A stretch of 64,000 bases of DNA from NCBI RefSeq assembly GCF_012489685.1, contig NC_080042.1:55549503-55613502 (forward strand), read 5' to 3'. The DNA is from Lotus japonicus (taxonomy: Eukaryota > Streptophyta > Magnoliopsida > Fabales > Fabaceae). Positions 23,701 to 35,715 of the stretch are shown piece by piece. Within the stretch, counting starts at the first letter, position 1. The number at the start of each line of letters is the position of its first letter. The position numbers and the translations under genes are program-made. The notes under the pieces are model-generated. The model had not been told where the DNA came from, ran no database searches, and saw only the letters and a program-made list of their open reading frames with translations.

Positions 23701-24366
23701 TATCCATAAACTACACCTCCAATCCAAGTATCAAACACTGTATCCTAAACAAACAAGGCATAGATTAGTAAATTACACTACATATCCAATTGATCACACA
23801 GAAATGATTGAAAAACAATTCAAATTTGCTTAGAAAAAAAGAAAAAACGAACCAGTGACTCTGTAATCAGCAGCAGCAGAGGCTTCATCATCGCGTTCCT
23901 TAACGCACTCCACACTCTTCAATTCACCTCCCTCGGAACTATCGTCAGCAGCCGCCGGCGCCGGTGCCGTAACCTCGGGATAAACGTCAGGGCAAAACGG
24001 CGGCGCAAGGCAGGCGCAGACACCGAAGAGGAGCCAAGCCGAGTCAGGGCGGTGGAGCCACCTAGCAGGACGCGCGTCCCAGGCAACATTCCACGACCCC
24101 TCGCCTTTGAGGTCGAGGTCGTGGTGGAGCGCGAGGCGTCCGTCGCCGCCGCAAGGCATGATAGCGTGCCATATGGAGGCGGCGCCGGAGGTGCGGAGGT
24201 CACAGGCGCTGGAGTGAGGGCGGAGATTACAAGCGTTGGAGTGGAGGAGATAGCGCGGCGCGGCGGCGGAGGCGATGCGGGTGCCGTGGTGAGGCGGTGG
24301 TGCAGCATGGAGGAAGGACAGGATCCATGGCTTAGGACGAGAAGTGGCGCAGAGTACTCCAAGCAT
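20761..24366 (-). CDS. OTU-family cysteine protease (probable deubiquitinase)
   Basis: OTU proteases cleave ubiquitin chains. Five exons: 23853-24366, 22327-22448, 22177-22217, 21812-21910 and 20761-20908, totalling 924 nt (307 aa). The Cys box reads VTGVLADGRCLFRAIAHGAC with Asp176 and Cys179. EAPDENRQMELADELRAK, EGDFDLYVTRMQKPCVWGG and PEILMASHVLK follow. The last exon ends INVLFHGYGHYEILET with the catalytic His near 301. All three catalytic positions are present. The 170-aa N-terminal part is rich in Ala, Pro, His and Ser, could hold an organelle-targeting signal, and is not conserved as far as I can judge. It resembles the plant type represented, as I recall, by Arabidopsis At3g57810. 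The start was taken as the first ATG of the exon-1 frame. The final intron holds decayed copies of exon 5. Confidence 0.9.
21055..21190 (+). pseudogene. Inverted pseudo-copy of OTU exon 5
   Basis: Read on the + strand this gives FMRDTSFIDIINIVKYG, EEYKKDNDIFINV, a stop, then LHEYGHYVK. It is a diverged copy of the terminal OTU exon (FMRDTSSTEIVNIAKYG ... HGYGHYEIL) in opposite orientation. It lies about 145 bp from the true exon 5, inside the last intron. Confidence 0.85.
21185..21510 (-). pseudogene. Direct pseudo-copy of OTU exon 5 plus adjoining intron
   Basis: On the minus strand, 21185-21290 again matches exon 5 (EEYKNDKDVCINVLFH is readable), but indels break the frame. The adjoining 21300-21510 matches the intron beside the true exon (shared GTCTGAATGAGTATTACAAAGA and ATTATCATATAAAATRAACTGAAA). 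Exon and flank were therefore duplicated together. Confidence 0.8.
22577..23430. repeat. About 320-bp tandem repeat in OTU intron 1, 2 copies plus a partial third
   Basis: TTAAACAGACCATCAAACAC begins at 22581 and 22901, a 320-bp period, and the copies are nearly identical across it. A third, more diverged copy starts at about 23215 after a shorter spacing. It contains a run of 16 C followed by 9 A (23245-23269), a likely unstable tract. No coding content. Confidence 0.88.
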
Positions 24367-24650
24367 GGATGGATGAATGGTGATGATGATGATGATGGTG
24401 AAATGGAGAGGGGTGGCTATAGTGCGCTGCTTTGGTTATCCTACGCACCCATAACTGTCAAAGTTTGTTGAATGCATGAGAATGATGTGTGCACATGGTT
24501 ACAATATAATAAGAGAAGAGAAGAAGATTGATAGGTTTTGAAATTGAACTTACAATTACGAAGAAGCGAAATGTGTGTGCTCGCTGCTTTGGTGGAAAAG
24601 TAACAACAACTCGTGCTCAATTTTGCTTGACAATTTATATTTATATTATG
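24367..24650 (-). promoter_or_regulatory. 5' leader and core promoter region of the OTU gene
   Basis: On the minus strand an AT-rich TATA-like stretch (ATATAAATATAAATTG) lies near 24625-24645. A possible 5' UTR donor (AATT|GTAAGTTC) is near 24550 and a CAG acceptor near 24460, so the leader may be spliced. No transcript evidence is available here. Confidence 0.35.
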
Positions 24651-25651
24651 TGAATTTTTTTTTTTTTTTTGTGTATCTTGTAAATATTTTTATGCTCCTT
24701 GACAATAAGAATATTCCTTCATGTTAGGTGAAATTTAGGAAATATGATATTTCTCAACGAGGGATCTTATTTCCTAGTAGTAAGACCTAATATTGTAATG
24801 TTAAAGCTTTTGAGCTTGTGTTTGTGTCTGTACTTGTCTGCTTGAGTTGCAAGATGTCAAAAAGTACTTTCAATCTGGTGGAGTTAAAGGCATGTGTTTG
24901 AAGTTGTATTACTTTCAATCTAATAGAATGAATTCCTTTTATGATGTTTTTTTTTATGGGAAAGGAAAAATACTTAAGCAAGCTACCTGATACAGGAAGA
25001 CATGAAACAGAGCTGATTCTCCGGATTGAATAGCTCGTCATGCAGATCGATAGCTCATCATTCTTGGTTGCCTCTACCGTTCCTGCTCCTCACCCGAGTG
25101 TGTAAAGCTGAGTGTAAACAAAAGGACTGAAATTCAGACAATGCACCATGCGGCTAGAGCAAAGCCACCCTTTCTTTTGACCAGAGACAGAGTTGGAGAG
25201 CAAAATTAAAACGACATACTGCCAAGAAGAATAAACATGTTACACGTTATATTGTTTTATGTTTAAGCATTGTTGATTTGCTCTTTTGCAATATGTTTGG
25301 TATCGAAGAACTTGGGAAGAAAGAATTACGAAAGAGAGAGAGAGAGAAGCAATTTTGTTTGGCATAAGGTAACAATGTTGGAAAGCGAGAGTTAGGTGCA
25401 GGGCCCACAACCTTTCACATTCTCTCCGATTTAAGAATATTTTCGATAGTAGTCGAGTTGTATTTCGCTGATTTCCTTTTGTATCCATGTTACTCTTTTC
25501 ATTTAAATTAATTAATGTCTTGTTGGGTTAAAATTCCATTTCACATAAAAATCATTTTCTCTATTATGGTTCTCTATTTAATCAAATGAAAAGAGACATA
25601 ACACGTGTCATTTTTTTCTATTAAACCGAACAACCTACAGAATCTACTATA
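24651..25651. other. Intergenic DNA between the OTU gene and the Ty3 element
   Basis: No gene recognised. Contains a short T-rich tract near 24655-24670 and a GA microsatellite near 25335-25350. Two short minus-strand ORFs have no family resemblance and no context. Confidence 0.5.
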
Positions 25652-25656
25652 TTTCT
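25652..25656. repeat. Target-site duplication TTTCT, left copy
   Basis: TTTCT directly precedes the TGTAACACC start of the left LTR. It is repeated at 36405-36409 directly after the right LTR end, the 5-bp duplication expected from a Ty3 integrase. Confidence 0.9.
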
Positions 25657-28600
25657 TGTAACACCCCAATTTCTCAACTGAGGAGTCACATTAGTAACCT
25701 AACAAAGTCTAAGGACCAATCTGCAATCCCTAAAAACCAAGGGAATTTTTTTTTTTTTCTGTAAAACAACTAAACACTTCGGCTAAAAGGTTGGAAACAT
25801 ACCATAACTTTATTTAGATAACTTGTTTCCCGATATACAGTAATAATAGTTTACAATACCATAAGTAAGGTTCAGAATAAACATGCGCACTTTAACAGTG
25901 GCGGAAGCAAGACTTTAATAACAGAGTTCTCATAAAGTAAAAGAGACTCCAACATAATCCACAAGAAGAGAAGCAAAGCTGCTTCTCATACCTCTACTCC
26001 ACCGCTTACAACTCGATCTCCAACTCGAGTAGCTATGCCTCGGCGGAAGGATCTCCATCGCCTAATAGCGTTAAGCGCCCAAACAACAAGTAGCAAATAG
26101 AAAGGGTTAACTCCATGCAATTACCATGTATAAAAGAGAAAAATCATGCTGTTCGAATTTAATTACCTGGCATGGTAAATAACTAGCAACATAACTCAAC
26201 TCATATATCAACAACTTAAACATAAATCGGACTCAGATAATAATAACCTCAACAATGTAACATCAAATCAGATATCAATAAACCAATACGAAAATCCAAC
26301 AACATAGGGTCAGGTGTTAGTTCCCTATAATGCAACTATATGCTGCTAACAAAATGGATCGATCAATATCGTCTCTCAAGACGGGACAATGATAGGACAC
26401 ACCTCCTCATCGCCACTTATAACGTCATACATGACGGGACAATCATAGGACACACCTCCTAATCGCCACTTAACGTCACACAAGACGGGACAATCATAGG
26501 ACACACCTCCTGATCGCCACTTAGCATCTCGCAAGATGGGACAATGATAGGACACACCTCCTCATCGCCACTTAACGTCACACAAGACGGGACAATCATA
26601 GGACACACCTCCTGATCGCCACTTAGCATCTCGCAAGATGGGACAATGATAGGACACACCTCCTCATCGCCACTTGACTCAAGCCCTATATGCCAAGTCA
26701 GACAATAACAAAGCCCACCCAAGGACCAATCCAAAGTAACCACATGTTCCATCCACTAGGAAGCAGTAACGACAGAAACCAGTAAACGGCCGAAGCCTCT
26801 CAGAAAACATTTTCCAAATTCAGCATAATAATCATAATCATCTGCCAATCAATATAAACATCTTCATCTCAAACACAGGCAGTGCGATAAAAGCATGCAA
26901 GACTCAAAGACGCTCTAAAACCGAGTTACCCTTACCTTCGTGAGTAGAAGTTGGGCATGGAAATTGCGAACCTAGAACAAAGAAAACACAATCATCAACA
27001 CAAGCTTCACTAGGAGCAACACGATCTACTAATACTAATCGAAATCGTAAAGAAAGCCTCTAAAGCTTCAGAGTTCCTATTTAGGCACAAATTGACAACG
27101 GAGACTTCGTTCGCTAAAACGAGCATAACTCGAGCTACAGAACTCAGAATGACACGAAACCGGCGCCAAAATTTCGACAATTGAAAGAGCTACGCAATGG
27201 CTCAAGTCATAGAGACCCAAAAATTATTTTTGGACACGGTACCCAAGCAATTAGGTTTCGGCCACTATGGAAAATAGGGTTTTCGAACTTTTTCTTCGAT
27301 CTAAATCAATTCACAAGGTAGTTTTAGGGTAAAACTAAGGCAAAGAAATTGTCGGAACAATTTTCGGACAATCGGGTCGAAATACGACTATCCAGGGGCA
27401 TTTTGGTCCAAAATAAAGGCTCAAAACTTCAAAGTTATCAGTTCGGAAAACAAATTTGACAGCAACGATCCTCATGATATCCGTGACAACAAATCCTAAA
27501 GGCACGAAGTCAGATTAAGTCTTTTCGACAATAAAGTTTCGAAATGTGAGACAAAAAGAGTTTTGAGTCAATTTTTCAGATCCTGGACAACTGAATCGCA
27601 ATCAGAGTTTACTGACAGAGGTTTTAGACTCAGGGGAACATAAGGAACATAACCCAAGCGAGAAATCAGAGAAATCGGACAATTTTAGAAAAAGCTCAAA
27701 ACTTAGAGCACAGAAACGACTTCAGAAACTCAGCAGAAACAGAAATCAGAGGCAGGATTCATGATAGTTACCTCGATACCTAGAAGTAGGGACGAACTGC
27801 ACGAAGATTGGTCAAGTTTTCGCGGAAATCTCCTCCCCCCTTGCTCCCCACGAAATCAGCCACAAATGGAAAGAAAATGAGAGGATTTTGCTTTTTCGCG
27901 CTATTTATAGGCGGGTGAAATCGCGGGAAAATGAAAATTTCGCGATTCCGATTTTTGCAGCACGATCACCGAGAAATTCTAAGAGAGATTCTGGCGTCAG
28001 AATTCCAGAACTCAAAACAAATATCTAGGATTTGGGAAAAACGATATCGAAAAACTCAAAAGCGGTGTCGGTTAATCTGCCCCGAAAAACTACTTTTTGC
28101 TGTGATGCTCAAACGACAAAACTTCCAACTGAAGAAAGATTGGAAACGTCGAAACAAGTCTGGCAACATGGACGGAATCTTCGTTAGAAGTCCCGAATAG
28201 AAAAAGTCTTCATCCATTGCTCGAAAATAGGGTTTCGAAGCAAAGAAATTAGCGTCGGCGGACATCCGAAAAGTGAAACCTATCGTGCGTACAGTCCAGA
28301 GTTCCGAAATGAAACGCTGGTCGAAGGAAAAATAAAGAAAATCTTTAAATTTTCCAAGGATTCGAAATCTCACTTAAAACGTTGCTCTAAAGCGAAATTA
28401 GCCTATTCTGGACACGCTTGCCATAAGGCGGGTGTGCAGACGACTCGCTCTAATTCCTAAAATGACTACGCAACATTCCTCAAGCAATTCCTGAACTTTC
28501 TTCTTCATTAATCTTTCTCAAATATCAAACTCCTGTCACGCTTACACTGATTCTACGCGTGAGTCGGAAATTAGCTTGTTCTGAAAATTCAGGTCTTACA
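25657..28600 (-). repeat. 3' LTR of the Ty3 element (left in window)
   Basis: 2944 bp, bounded by TGTAACACCCC and CAGGTCTTACA. By eye it matches the other LTR throughout, except that a T-run near 25747-25759 has 13 T here and 12 in the partner. It carries its own TATA (TATAAATAGC, minus strand) at about 27900-27911 and the 51-bp repeat array. Confidence 0.95.
26383..26676 (-). repeat. 51-bp tandem array inside the 3' LTR, about 6 copies
   Basis: GGGACAATSATAGGACACAC recurs six times about 51 bp apart, each followed by CTCCTSATCGCCACTT. Two sub-types alternate (ending CACACAAGAC or CTCGCAAGAT). It produces a spurious repetitive 97-aa ORF that is not a gene. Confidence 0.9.
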
Positions 28601-28620
28601 ATACTACCCCCCAAAAAGAA
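28601..28620 (-). other. Polypurine tract of the Ty3 element
   Basis: The minus strand reads TTTTTGGGGGGTAGTAT directly before the 3' LTR, the expected position for plus-strand DNA priming. Confidence 0.75.
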
Positions 28621-28637
28621 AGTTTCGTCCTCGAAAC

Positions 28638-31600
28638 TTAAGGCTCAGTGAAGAGTTCCGGATACTGTTCCTTCATCCTCTCTTCTAGTTCCCAAGTAGC
28701 ATCGCCCGTGACTTGGTTCCAAATCACTTTTACCAGAGGAACCTGCTTGTTCCTCAACTGCTTGATCCTACGTTCCTCAATCCTCATTGGTGCCACTTCA
28801 AAAGACAAGTTGTCTCTAAGCTGAATATCATCTTCCTTGATGATGTGAGAGGGATCAGGAATATACTTCCTCAATTGTGATACGTGTAGCACATCATGAA
28901 TCTTGGAAAGAAAAGGTGGCAACGCAATCCGATAAGCTACTTTACCGACTCGCTCGATAATCTGATACGGTCCAATGAACTTCGGTGTCAGCTTCCTCGA
29001 CTTTATCGCTCTTCCCACTCCGGTAGTTGGTGTCACGCGAAGAAACACATGGTCTCCCGCCTCAAACTCTAACTCTCTCCGTCGTGTGTCAGCATAACTC
29101 TTCTGTCGACTCTGTGACGTCCTCATCTTCTCTTGTATTTGCTTCACTTTCTCAGTAGTTTGTTGTACTAATTCAGGTCCAACGAGAAGATGTTCGCCAT
29201 CTTGAAACCAACATAAAGGAGTTCTACATCTCCTCCCATACAAAGCCTCATAAGGTGCCATTCCAATACTAGCATGAAAACTGTTGTTATAAGTAAACTC
29301 GATCAACGGCAACAGCTCATCCCAGCTTTCTTGACTATCCAGAACACAGGCTCGCAGCAAGTCTTCCAATGACTGTATTGTCCTCTCTGTCTGTCCATCC
29401 GTCTGAGGGTGATAGGCAGAGCTCAACCTCAACTTCGTCCCAAGCGCCTCGTGCAACGCCTTCCAGAAATGCGAAGTAAACTTCGGATCTCTGTCAGAAA
29501 CAATACTCGATGGTACTCCATGAAGTCGTACAATCTCAGCGACATACACTTTTGCAAGTGCCTCCACATTGAACGTGGTCTTCACCGGTATGAAATGTGC
29601 TGACTTCGTCAGACGGTCCACAATGACCCAAATGGAATCAAATCTCTTCCTCGTAGCTGGCAAAGCTACCACGAAATCCATAGAGATACTGCCCCACTTC
29701 CACTCCGGCACATCAAGTGACTGTAACATACCCGCAGGCTTTTGATGTTCTATCTTCGCCTTCTGACATGTCAGACATGCCGCCACAAACTCTGCTACAT
29801 TCTTCTTCATTCCTGGCCACCAAAAATTCAACTTTAGATCTTGATACATCTTTGTCGATCCCGGATGAATACTCAATCTGCTCTTGTGACCTTCGTCAAG
29901 AATCATCCTTCTCAACTCCATGTCCAATGGTACGCAGACACGTCCTTTGCAACGCAGAATGTTGTCGGTTCCTACCTCAAAATCCGGCGCTTTTCCCAAA
30001 ATGATCAAGTTCCGTTTCTCGATCAGCTCCTCATCTAACAGTTGTTTCACCTTGATCTCGTTCAGAAAATCACTAGTGATCGTCACCATCCCAAAGCTCA
30101 ATTTTCCAGGTGTCACTTGCATACCCAAACTGAGGTCGCGAAAAGTCTCGATAAGTTCCAATTCCTTAATCATCAACGATGAAACATGAATTGTCTGGCG
30201 ACTCAGTGCGTCTGCTACAACATTTGCTTTTCCTGGGTGGTACAACAAAGTGAAATCATAGTCCTTGATGAATTCCACCCAACGCCTTTGTCTCATATTC
30301 AGATCCTTCTGATCGAACAGGTACTTCAAGCTCTTATGATCACTAAAAACAGTGAAGGTGCTCCCATAAAGATAGTGCCTCCAAATCTTGAGCGCAAATA
30401 CCACAGCCGCTAACTCCAAATCGTGCGTAGGATAGTTCCGTTCATGTATCTTCAATTGCCTTGAAGAATAAGCCACAGCCTTTCGGTGTTGCATCAACAC
30501 ACAACCCAAACCTTGGTACGAAGCATCGCAGTAAACCTCGTAGGGTTCCTTCTCTTGTGGTAATGTCAGAACTGGCGCGGTCGTCAAACGCTTCTTCATA
30601 TCTTGGAAACTCTGTTCACAATCCTCTGTCCAAGCAAAAGGTTGGTTCTTCCGGGTGAGTTTCGTCAATGGTCCTGCAATCTTAGCAAAACCTTCGATGA
30701 ATCGTCGGTAATATCCAGCTAAACCGATGAAACTCCTTATATCTGTCACAGTCTTAGGACGCTCCCATGCAAGTATCGCTTCCACTTTACTGGGATCCAC
30801 AGCAATACCCTCCTTTGAGATGACATGTCCTAAAAACTTTACTTCTTCGAGCCAAAATTCACACTTTGTCGCGTTAGCATACAGTACCTTATCCCGAAGA
30901 ACTTGTAATACTTGACGTAGATGTTCCTCGTGTTCTTCACGATTCCTCGAGTAGATCAAGATGTCGTCGATGAACACCACAACGAAGCGATCCAAGAATG
31001 GATGAAAGATCCTATTCATGTAGTCCATGAATACAGCTGGTGCATTCGTAACTCCAAACGGCATCACCAAGTACTCATAGTGCCCATAGCGTGTCCTAAA
31101 CGCCGTCTTTTGAATATCCTCATCCTTGACTCTAATCTGGTGATATCCCGATCTCAGGTCAATCTTCGAGAAAATAGCAGCACCCTTCAACTGATCCATC
31201 AAATCGTCAATCCTTGGCAACGGATAACGGTTCTTTATCGTGACTTTGTTCAACTGTCGATAATCCACACAAAGTCGCGATCTTCCGTCTTTCTTCTTCA
31301 CAAGCAGCACTGGCGCTCCCCACGGAGAAACGCTAGGTCGGATAAACCCCTTCTTGGTTAAATCTTCGAGTTGACTCTTCAGCTCAGTCAGTTCTGCCGG
31401 TGCCATACGATACGGTGCGATTGATATAGGTCCAGTGCCTGGGACTATATCAATTGTGAACTCCATATCTCTGACCGGAGGTATTCCAGGTACGTCTTCG
31501 GGGAACACATCCTCGAAATCTTGCACAACAGCAATTCCGTGTACTCCATTCTCCTTAGCTTCCACCACGGTTGTAGACATGAGAGAACTCAAAGCTCCTT

Positions 31601-33227
31601 TCCTCAAAGAAAGCTTTGAAAAGTACGAGTTCAGGAACTCAGCGAGTCCAGCATCGGGAAAGATAACTACCTTATTGGCGCAATCAAGAAGAACATGATG
31701 ATGGGACAACCAATCCATGCCTATGATCACATCCAATCCCTTGAGAGGTAAACAGATTAAGTTTGCTACAAACTTCTTATCTAGGTACATCCAAGGACAT
31801 TCCAGACATGCAGTGTTAGTTACTAGACTCTTAGATGCAGGGGTAGACACTGTCAAGTCAAACGGTAGCTTTGACACTTCTAGCTTTAACCTTGCCGCAC
31901 AAGCTATATCTATAAATGAATGCGTAGCACCAGAATCAAATAGCGCGATAAGGGAATTACCCGCAATCTCGCAGGTACTGCGGATCAGACCATCGTCTTC
32001 CTCAGCTTCAGTTCCACTGATCGAGTAGACCCTTCCACCAGCAGTAGGCCTCCTAGCCCCAGCAACATTTGCAGCAGCCTCAACTTTAGGAATCCTGCAC
32101 TCTGCAGCAGTGTGGCCTGGCTTGTTGCAGTTCCAACACGCCGCAAGACTCTCAGAACAGTGGTTGGCATAGTGCCCCTTTTTGTTGCACCTGAAGCAAG
32201 TCACATCCTCCCGATTCCCAGATGGGGTTCTTAGTGCAATTGCATTTCCACCAGTAGGATAAAAGGACCCAGAAGTTGTCCCCCTACCCTGAGGACGAAC
32301 ATACGGCTTCTTCTGGAAATGCCTACCCTTGTCACCTCTTCCTTGGTTAGTCCTAGCCGGACCTCCACTTCCTTGGTAAGGCTTGTTCAGACCTTGGAAT
32401 TTGCCCCTTGCATTATCAATGGCCTCAATCCCCTTGGTCTTCTCCACCAGCACTTGGTAGCGATTCAGTCCTAGCGGTTGCACCGCCCTCTGCAGCTCAT
32501 AACACAGCCCCTCAATGAATCGCTCACACATGTAGCCTTCATCAATCTGTCCTCTAAAGTAACGGAAGTGTTTAGCCAACGACTCCAACTTTGCAGCATA
32601 CTCAGCAACGGTCATGCCTCCTTGACGGAGTCTCAGAAATTGTGCTTCCTTAGCGGCTCTAGCACTTCTAGGAAAGTACTTGTCCAAGAAAGCTCCACGG
32701 AAACACTCCCAAGTGATGGCTTGATGGTCAGCCTCCATCATAGCCCTAGCCCCACGCCACCAATACTCAGCTTCACCCGTTAGCAGGTAGGTTGCATAAT
32801 CAACTTTCATCTCTGCAGTTGTACGCAAGAAGGTAAAGATCTTCTCCAACTCTTGGAGCCATAAGTCAGCTTCTTCCGGATCGAAGCCCCCAGAGAACTT
32901 CGGCGGATCCTGACGCTTGAAATCATTCAGACCCCTGGTCTGAGCAGCAGCTAATTCACGTTCCTCCCGCTGAACACGGCGAGCATTCTCTTCAGCTTGG
33001 TTTTGTGCAGCCACCAAAGCAGCAGTAGCAGCACGTTGAGCTTCAGCTTCCTCCCTTGCAGCAGTGTTAGTAACTTGTTGTGCCATAAGGGCAGTCAGAT
33101 TAGCAATAGCTTGCTCCATCGGATTCATGCTGTCTGAACCTTGAGTCTCGATCGGTTGTGGAAACCTCCTGTTCCTGTTTTCATGAACAGTCAAAGACCA
33201 CAACAGATACTCAGGCCAGAACAACAC
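28638..33227 (-). CDS. gag-pol: Ty3 gag-pol polyprotein, intact
   Basis: One uninterrupted 1529-aa frame. The likely start is the ATG at 33128, which begins [11 protein letters not shown]; an upstream in-frame ATG at 33227 is also possible. In order: a retrotransposon gag region (about 110-260); two CCHC knuckles ([14 protein letters not shown] near 344 and [14 protein letters not shown] near 364); an aspartic protease motif DSGATHSF near 431; reverse transcriptase with [23 protein letters not shown] and the catalytic FIDD near 752; RNase H ([13 protein letters not shown]); an integrase zinc-binding HHCC region and DDE core with [12 protein letters not shown] and [10 protein letters not shown]; and a chromodomain-like tail ([16 protein letters not shown]). 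No stop or frameshift was found, and all core catalytic motifs are visible. Gag and pol share one frame, so they would be made as one polyprotein. Confidence 0.96.
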   Translation of the reverse strand: MLFWPEYLLWSLTVHENRNRRFPQPIETQGSDSMNPMEQAIANLTALMAQQVTNTAAREEAEAQRAATAALVAAQNQAEENARRVQREERELAAAQTRGLNDFKRQDPPKFSGGFDPEEADLWLQELEKIFTFLRTTAEMKVDYATYLLTGEAEYWWRGARAMMEADHQAITWECFRGAFLDKYFPRSARAAKEAQFLRLRQGGMTVAEYAAKLESLAKHFRYFRGQIDEGYMCERFIEGLCYELQRAVQPLGLNRYQVLVEKTKGIEAIDNARGKFQGLNKPYQGSGGPARTNQGRGDKGRHFQKKPYVRPQGRGTTSGSFYPTGGNAIALRTPSGNREDVTCFRCNKKGHYANHCSESLAACWNCNKPGHTAAECRIPKVEAAANVAGARRPTAGGRVYSISGTEAEEDDGLIRSTCEIAGNSLIALFDSGATHSFIDIACAARLKLEVSKLPFDLTVSTPASKSLVTNTACLECPWMYLDKKFVANLICLPLKGLDVIIGMDWLSHHHVLLDCANKVVIFPDAGLAEFLNSYFSKLSLRKGALSSLMSTTVVEAKENGVHGIAVVQDFEDVFPEDVPGIPPVRDMEFTIDIVPGTGPISIAPYRMAPAELTELKSQLEDLTKKGFIRPSVSPWGAPVLLVKKKDGRSRLCVDYRQLNKVTIKNRYPLPRIDDLMDQLKGAAIFSKIDLRSGYHQIRVKDEDIQKTAFRTRYGHYEYLVMPFGVTNAPAVFMDYMNRIFHPFLDRFVVVFIDDILIYSRNREEHEEHLRQVLQVLRDKVLYANATKCEFWLEEVKFLGHVISKEGIAVDPSKVEAILAWERPKTVTDIRSFIGLAGYYRRFIEGFAKIAGPLTKLTRKNQPFAWTEDCEQSFQDMKKRLTTAPVLTLPQEKEPYEVYCDASYQGLGCVLMQHRKAVAYSSRQLKIHERNYPTHDLELAAVVFALKIWRHYLYGSTFTVFSDHKSLKYLFDQKDLNMRQRRWVEFIKDYDFTLLYHPGKANVVADALSRQTIHVSSLMIKELELIETFRDLSLGMQVTPGKLSFGMVTITSDFLNEIKVKQLLDEELIEKRNLIILGKAPDFEVGTDNILRCKGRVCVPLDMELRRMILDEGHKSRLSIHPGSTKMYQDLKLNFWWPGMKKNVAEFVAACLTCQKAKIEHQKPAGMLQSLDVPEWKWGSISMDFVVALPATRKRFDSIWVIVDRLTKSAHFIPVKTTFNVEALAKVYVAEIVRLHGVPSSIVSDRDPKFTSHFWKALHEALGTKLRLSSAYHPQTDGQTERTIQSLEDLLRACVLDSQESWDELLPLIEFTYNNSFHASIGMAPYEALYGRRCRTPLCWFQDGEHLLVGPELVQQTTEKVKQIQEKMRTSQSRQKSYADTRRRELEFEAGDHVFLRVTPTTGVGRAIKSRKLTPKFIGPYQIIERVGKVAYRIALPPFLSKIHDVLHVSQLRKYIPDPSHIIKEDDIQLRDNLSFEVAPMRIEERRIKQLRNKQVPLVKVIWNQVTGDATWELEERMKEQYPELFTEP

Positions 33228-33445
33228 AAAGTTCTATAATAACTAACTATGTATATACTTATATCAAATGTATAATTAATAATAACTAGCATAAGGTTAT
33301 TCACTTACGAATAACCTTCAAAAATAATCTATATAAACAGTAATCAAGCACACTCTTCCTCCGATTGACACCCCATCAATCGGTCTCAGAGTTCAAACAT
33401 CTTAAGCAGGCACTCTACCCAAAAGCTCTGGTTTTCTAGACCAAA

Positions 33446-33457
33446 GCTCTGATACCA
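33446..33457 (-). other. Primer-binding site, initiator tRNA-Met type
   Basis: The minus strand reads TGGTATCAGAGC four bases after the 5' LTR end, matching the complement of the 3' end of plant initiator tRNA-Met, the usual primer for this group. Confidence 0.9.
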
Positions 33458-34186
33458 CAATTGTAACACCCCAATTTCTCAACTGAGGAGTCACATTAGT
33501 AACCTAACAAAGTCTAAGGACCAATCTGCAATCCCTAAAAACCAAGGGAATTTTTTTTTTTTCTGTAAAACAACTAAACACTTCGGCTAAAAGGTTGGAA
33601 ACATACCATAACTTTATTTAGATAACTTGTTTCCCGATATACAGTAATAATAGTTTACAATACCATAAGTAAGGTTCAGAATAAACATGCGCACTTTAAC
33701 AGTGGCGGAAGCAAGACTTTAATAACAGAGTTCTCATAAAGTAAAAGAGACTCCAACATAATCCACAAGAAGAGAAGCAAAGCTGCTTCTCATACCTCTA
33801 CTCCACCGCTTACAACTCGATCTCCAACTCGAGTAGCTATGCCTCGGCGGAAGGATCTCCATCGCCTAATAGCGTTAAGCGCCCAAACAACAAGTAGCAA
33901 ATAGAAAGGGTTAACTCCATGCAATTACCATGTATAAAAGAGAAAAATCATGCTGTTCGAATTTAATTACCTGGCATGGTAAATAACTAGCAACATAACT
34001 CAACTCATATATCAACAACTTAAACATAAATCGGACTCAGATAATAATAACCTCAACAATGTAACATCAAATCAGATATCAATAAACCAATACGAAAATC
34101 CAACAACATAGGGTCAGGTGTTAGTTCCCTATAATGCAACTATATGCTGCTAACAAAATGGATCGATCAATATCGTCTCTCAAGAC

Positions 34187-34480
34187 GGGACAATGATAGG
34201 ACACACCTCCTCATCGCCACTTATAACGTCATACATGACGGGACAATCATAGGACACACCTCCTAATCGCCACTTAACGTCACACAAGACGGGACAATCA
34301 TAGGACACACCTCCTGATCGCCACTTAGCATCTCGCAAGATGGGACAATGATAGGACACACCTCCTCATCGCCACTTAACGTCACACAAGACGGGACAAT
34401 CATAGGACACACCTCCTGATCGCCACTTAGCATCTCGCAAGATGGGACAATGATAGGACACACCTCCTCATCGCCACTTG
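34187..34480 (-). repeat. 51-bp tandem array inside the 5' LTR
   Basis: Same six-unit array as in the other LTR, with the same alternating sub-types and no visible difference. Confidence 0.9.
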
Positions 34481-35703
34481 ACTCAAGCCCTATATGCCAA
34501 GTCAGACAATAACAAAGCCCACCCAAGGACCAATCCAAAGTAACCACATGTTCCATCCACTAGGAAGCAGTAACGACAGAAACCAGTAAACGGCCGAAGC
34601 CTCTCAGAAAACATTTTCCAAATTCAGCATAATAATCATAATCATCTGCCAATCAATATAAACATCTTCATCTCAAACACAGGCAGTGCGATAAAAGCAT
34701 GCAAGACTCAAAGACGCTCTAAAACCGAGTTACCCTTACCTTCGTGAGTAGAAGTTGGGCATGGAAATTGCGAACCTAGAACAAAGAAAACACAATCATC
34801 AACACAAGCTTCACTAGGAGCAACACGATCTACTAATACTAATCGAAATCGTAAAGAAAGCCTCTAAAGCTTCAGAGTTCCTATTTAGGCACAAATTGAC
34901 AACGGAGACTTCGTTCGCTAAAACGAGCATAACTCGAGCTACAGAACTCAGAATGACACGAAACCGGCGCCAAAATTTCGACAATTGAAAGAGCTACGCA
35001 ATGGCTCAAGTCATAGAGACCCAAAAATTATTTTTGGACACGGTACCCAAGCAATTAGGTTTCGGCCACTATGGAAAATAGGGTTTTCGAACTTTTTCTT
35101 CGATCTAAATCAATTCACAAGGTAGTTTTAGGGTAAAACTAAGGCAAAGAAATTGTCGGAACAATTTTCGGACAATCGGGTCGAAATACGACTATCCAGG
35201 GGCATTTTGGTCCAAAATAAAGGCTCAAAACTTCAAAGTTATCAGTTCGGAAAACAAATTTGACAGCAACGATCCTCATGATATCCGTGACAACAAATCC
35301 TAAAGGCACGAAGTCAGATTAAGTCTTTTCGACAATAAAGTTTCGAAATGTGAGACAAAAAGAGTTTTGAGTCAATTTTTCAGATCCTGGACAACTGAAT
35401 CGCAATCAGAGTTTACTGACAGAGGTTTTAGACTCAGGGGAACATAAGGAACATAACCCAAGCGAGAAATCAGAGAAATCGGACAATTTTAGAAAAAGCT
35501 CAAAACTTAGAGCACAGAAACGACTTCAGAAACTCAGCAGAAACAGAAATCAGAGGCAGGATTCATGATAGTTACCTCGATACCTAGAAGTAGGGACGAA
35601 CTGCACGAAGATTGGTCAAGTTTTCGCGGAAATCTCCTCCCCCCTTGCTCCCCACGAAATCAGCCACAAATGGAAAGAAAATGAGAGGATTTTGCTTTTT
35701 CGC

Positions 35704-35715
35704 GCTATTTATAGG
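35704..35715 (-). promoter_or_regulatory. TATA box of the Ty3 5' LTR
   Basis: The minus strand reads CCTATAAATAGC, a strong plant TATA. Transcription would start about 30 bp downstream, near 35675. Confidence 0.65.

Noticed and set aside
24052..24471. 139-aa + strand ORF
   Set aside because: Antisense to OTU exon 1 in a GC-rich stretch; the spliced minus-strand model accounts for it.
26383..26676. CRISPR-like repeat array or repetitive 97-aa gene
   Set aside because: It is a tandem array without unique spacers inside an LTR, present identically in the partner LTR, in a plant genome. The ORF is an accident of the repeat.
27931..28373. ORFs of 89 and 105 aa inside the LTR, repeated at 35735-36177
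   Set aside because: They overlap on opposite strands within the LTR around its promoter, have no domain, and are duplicated only because the LTR is.
30921..31361. 146-aa + strand ORF (and other + strand ORFs) within gag-pol
   Set aside because: Antisense shadows of the strong minus-strand RT/RNase H frame.
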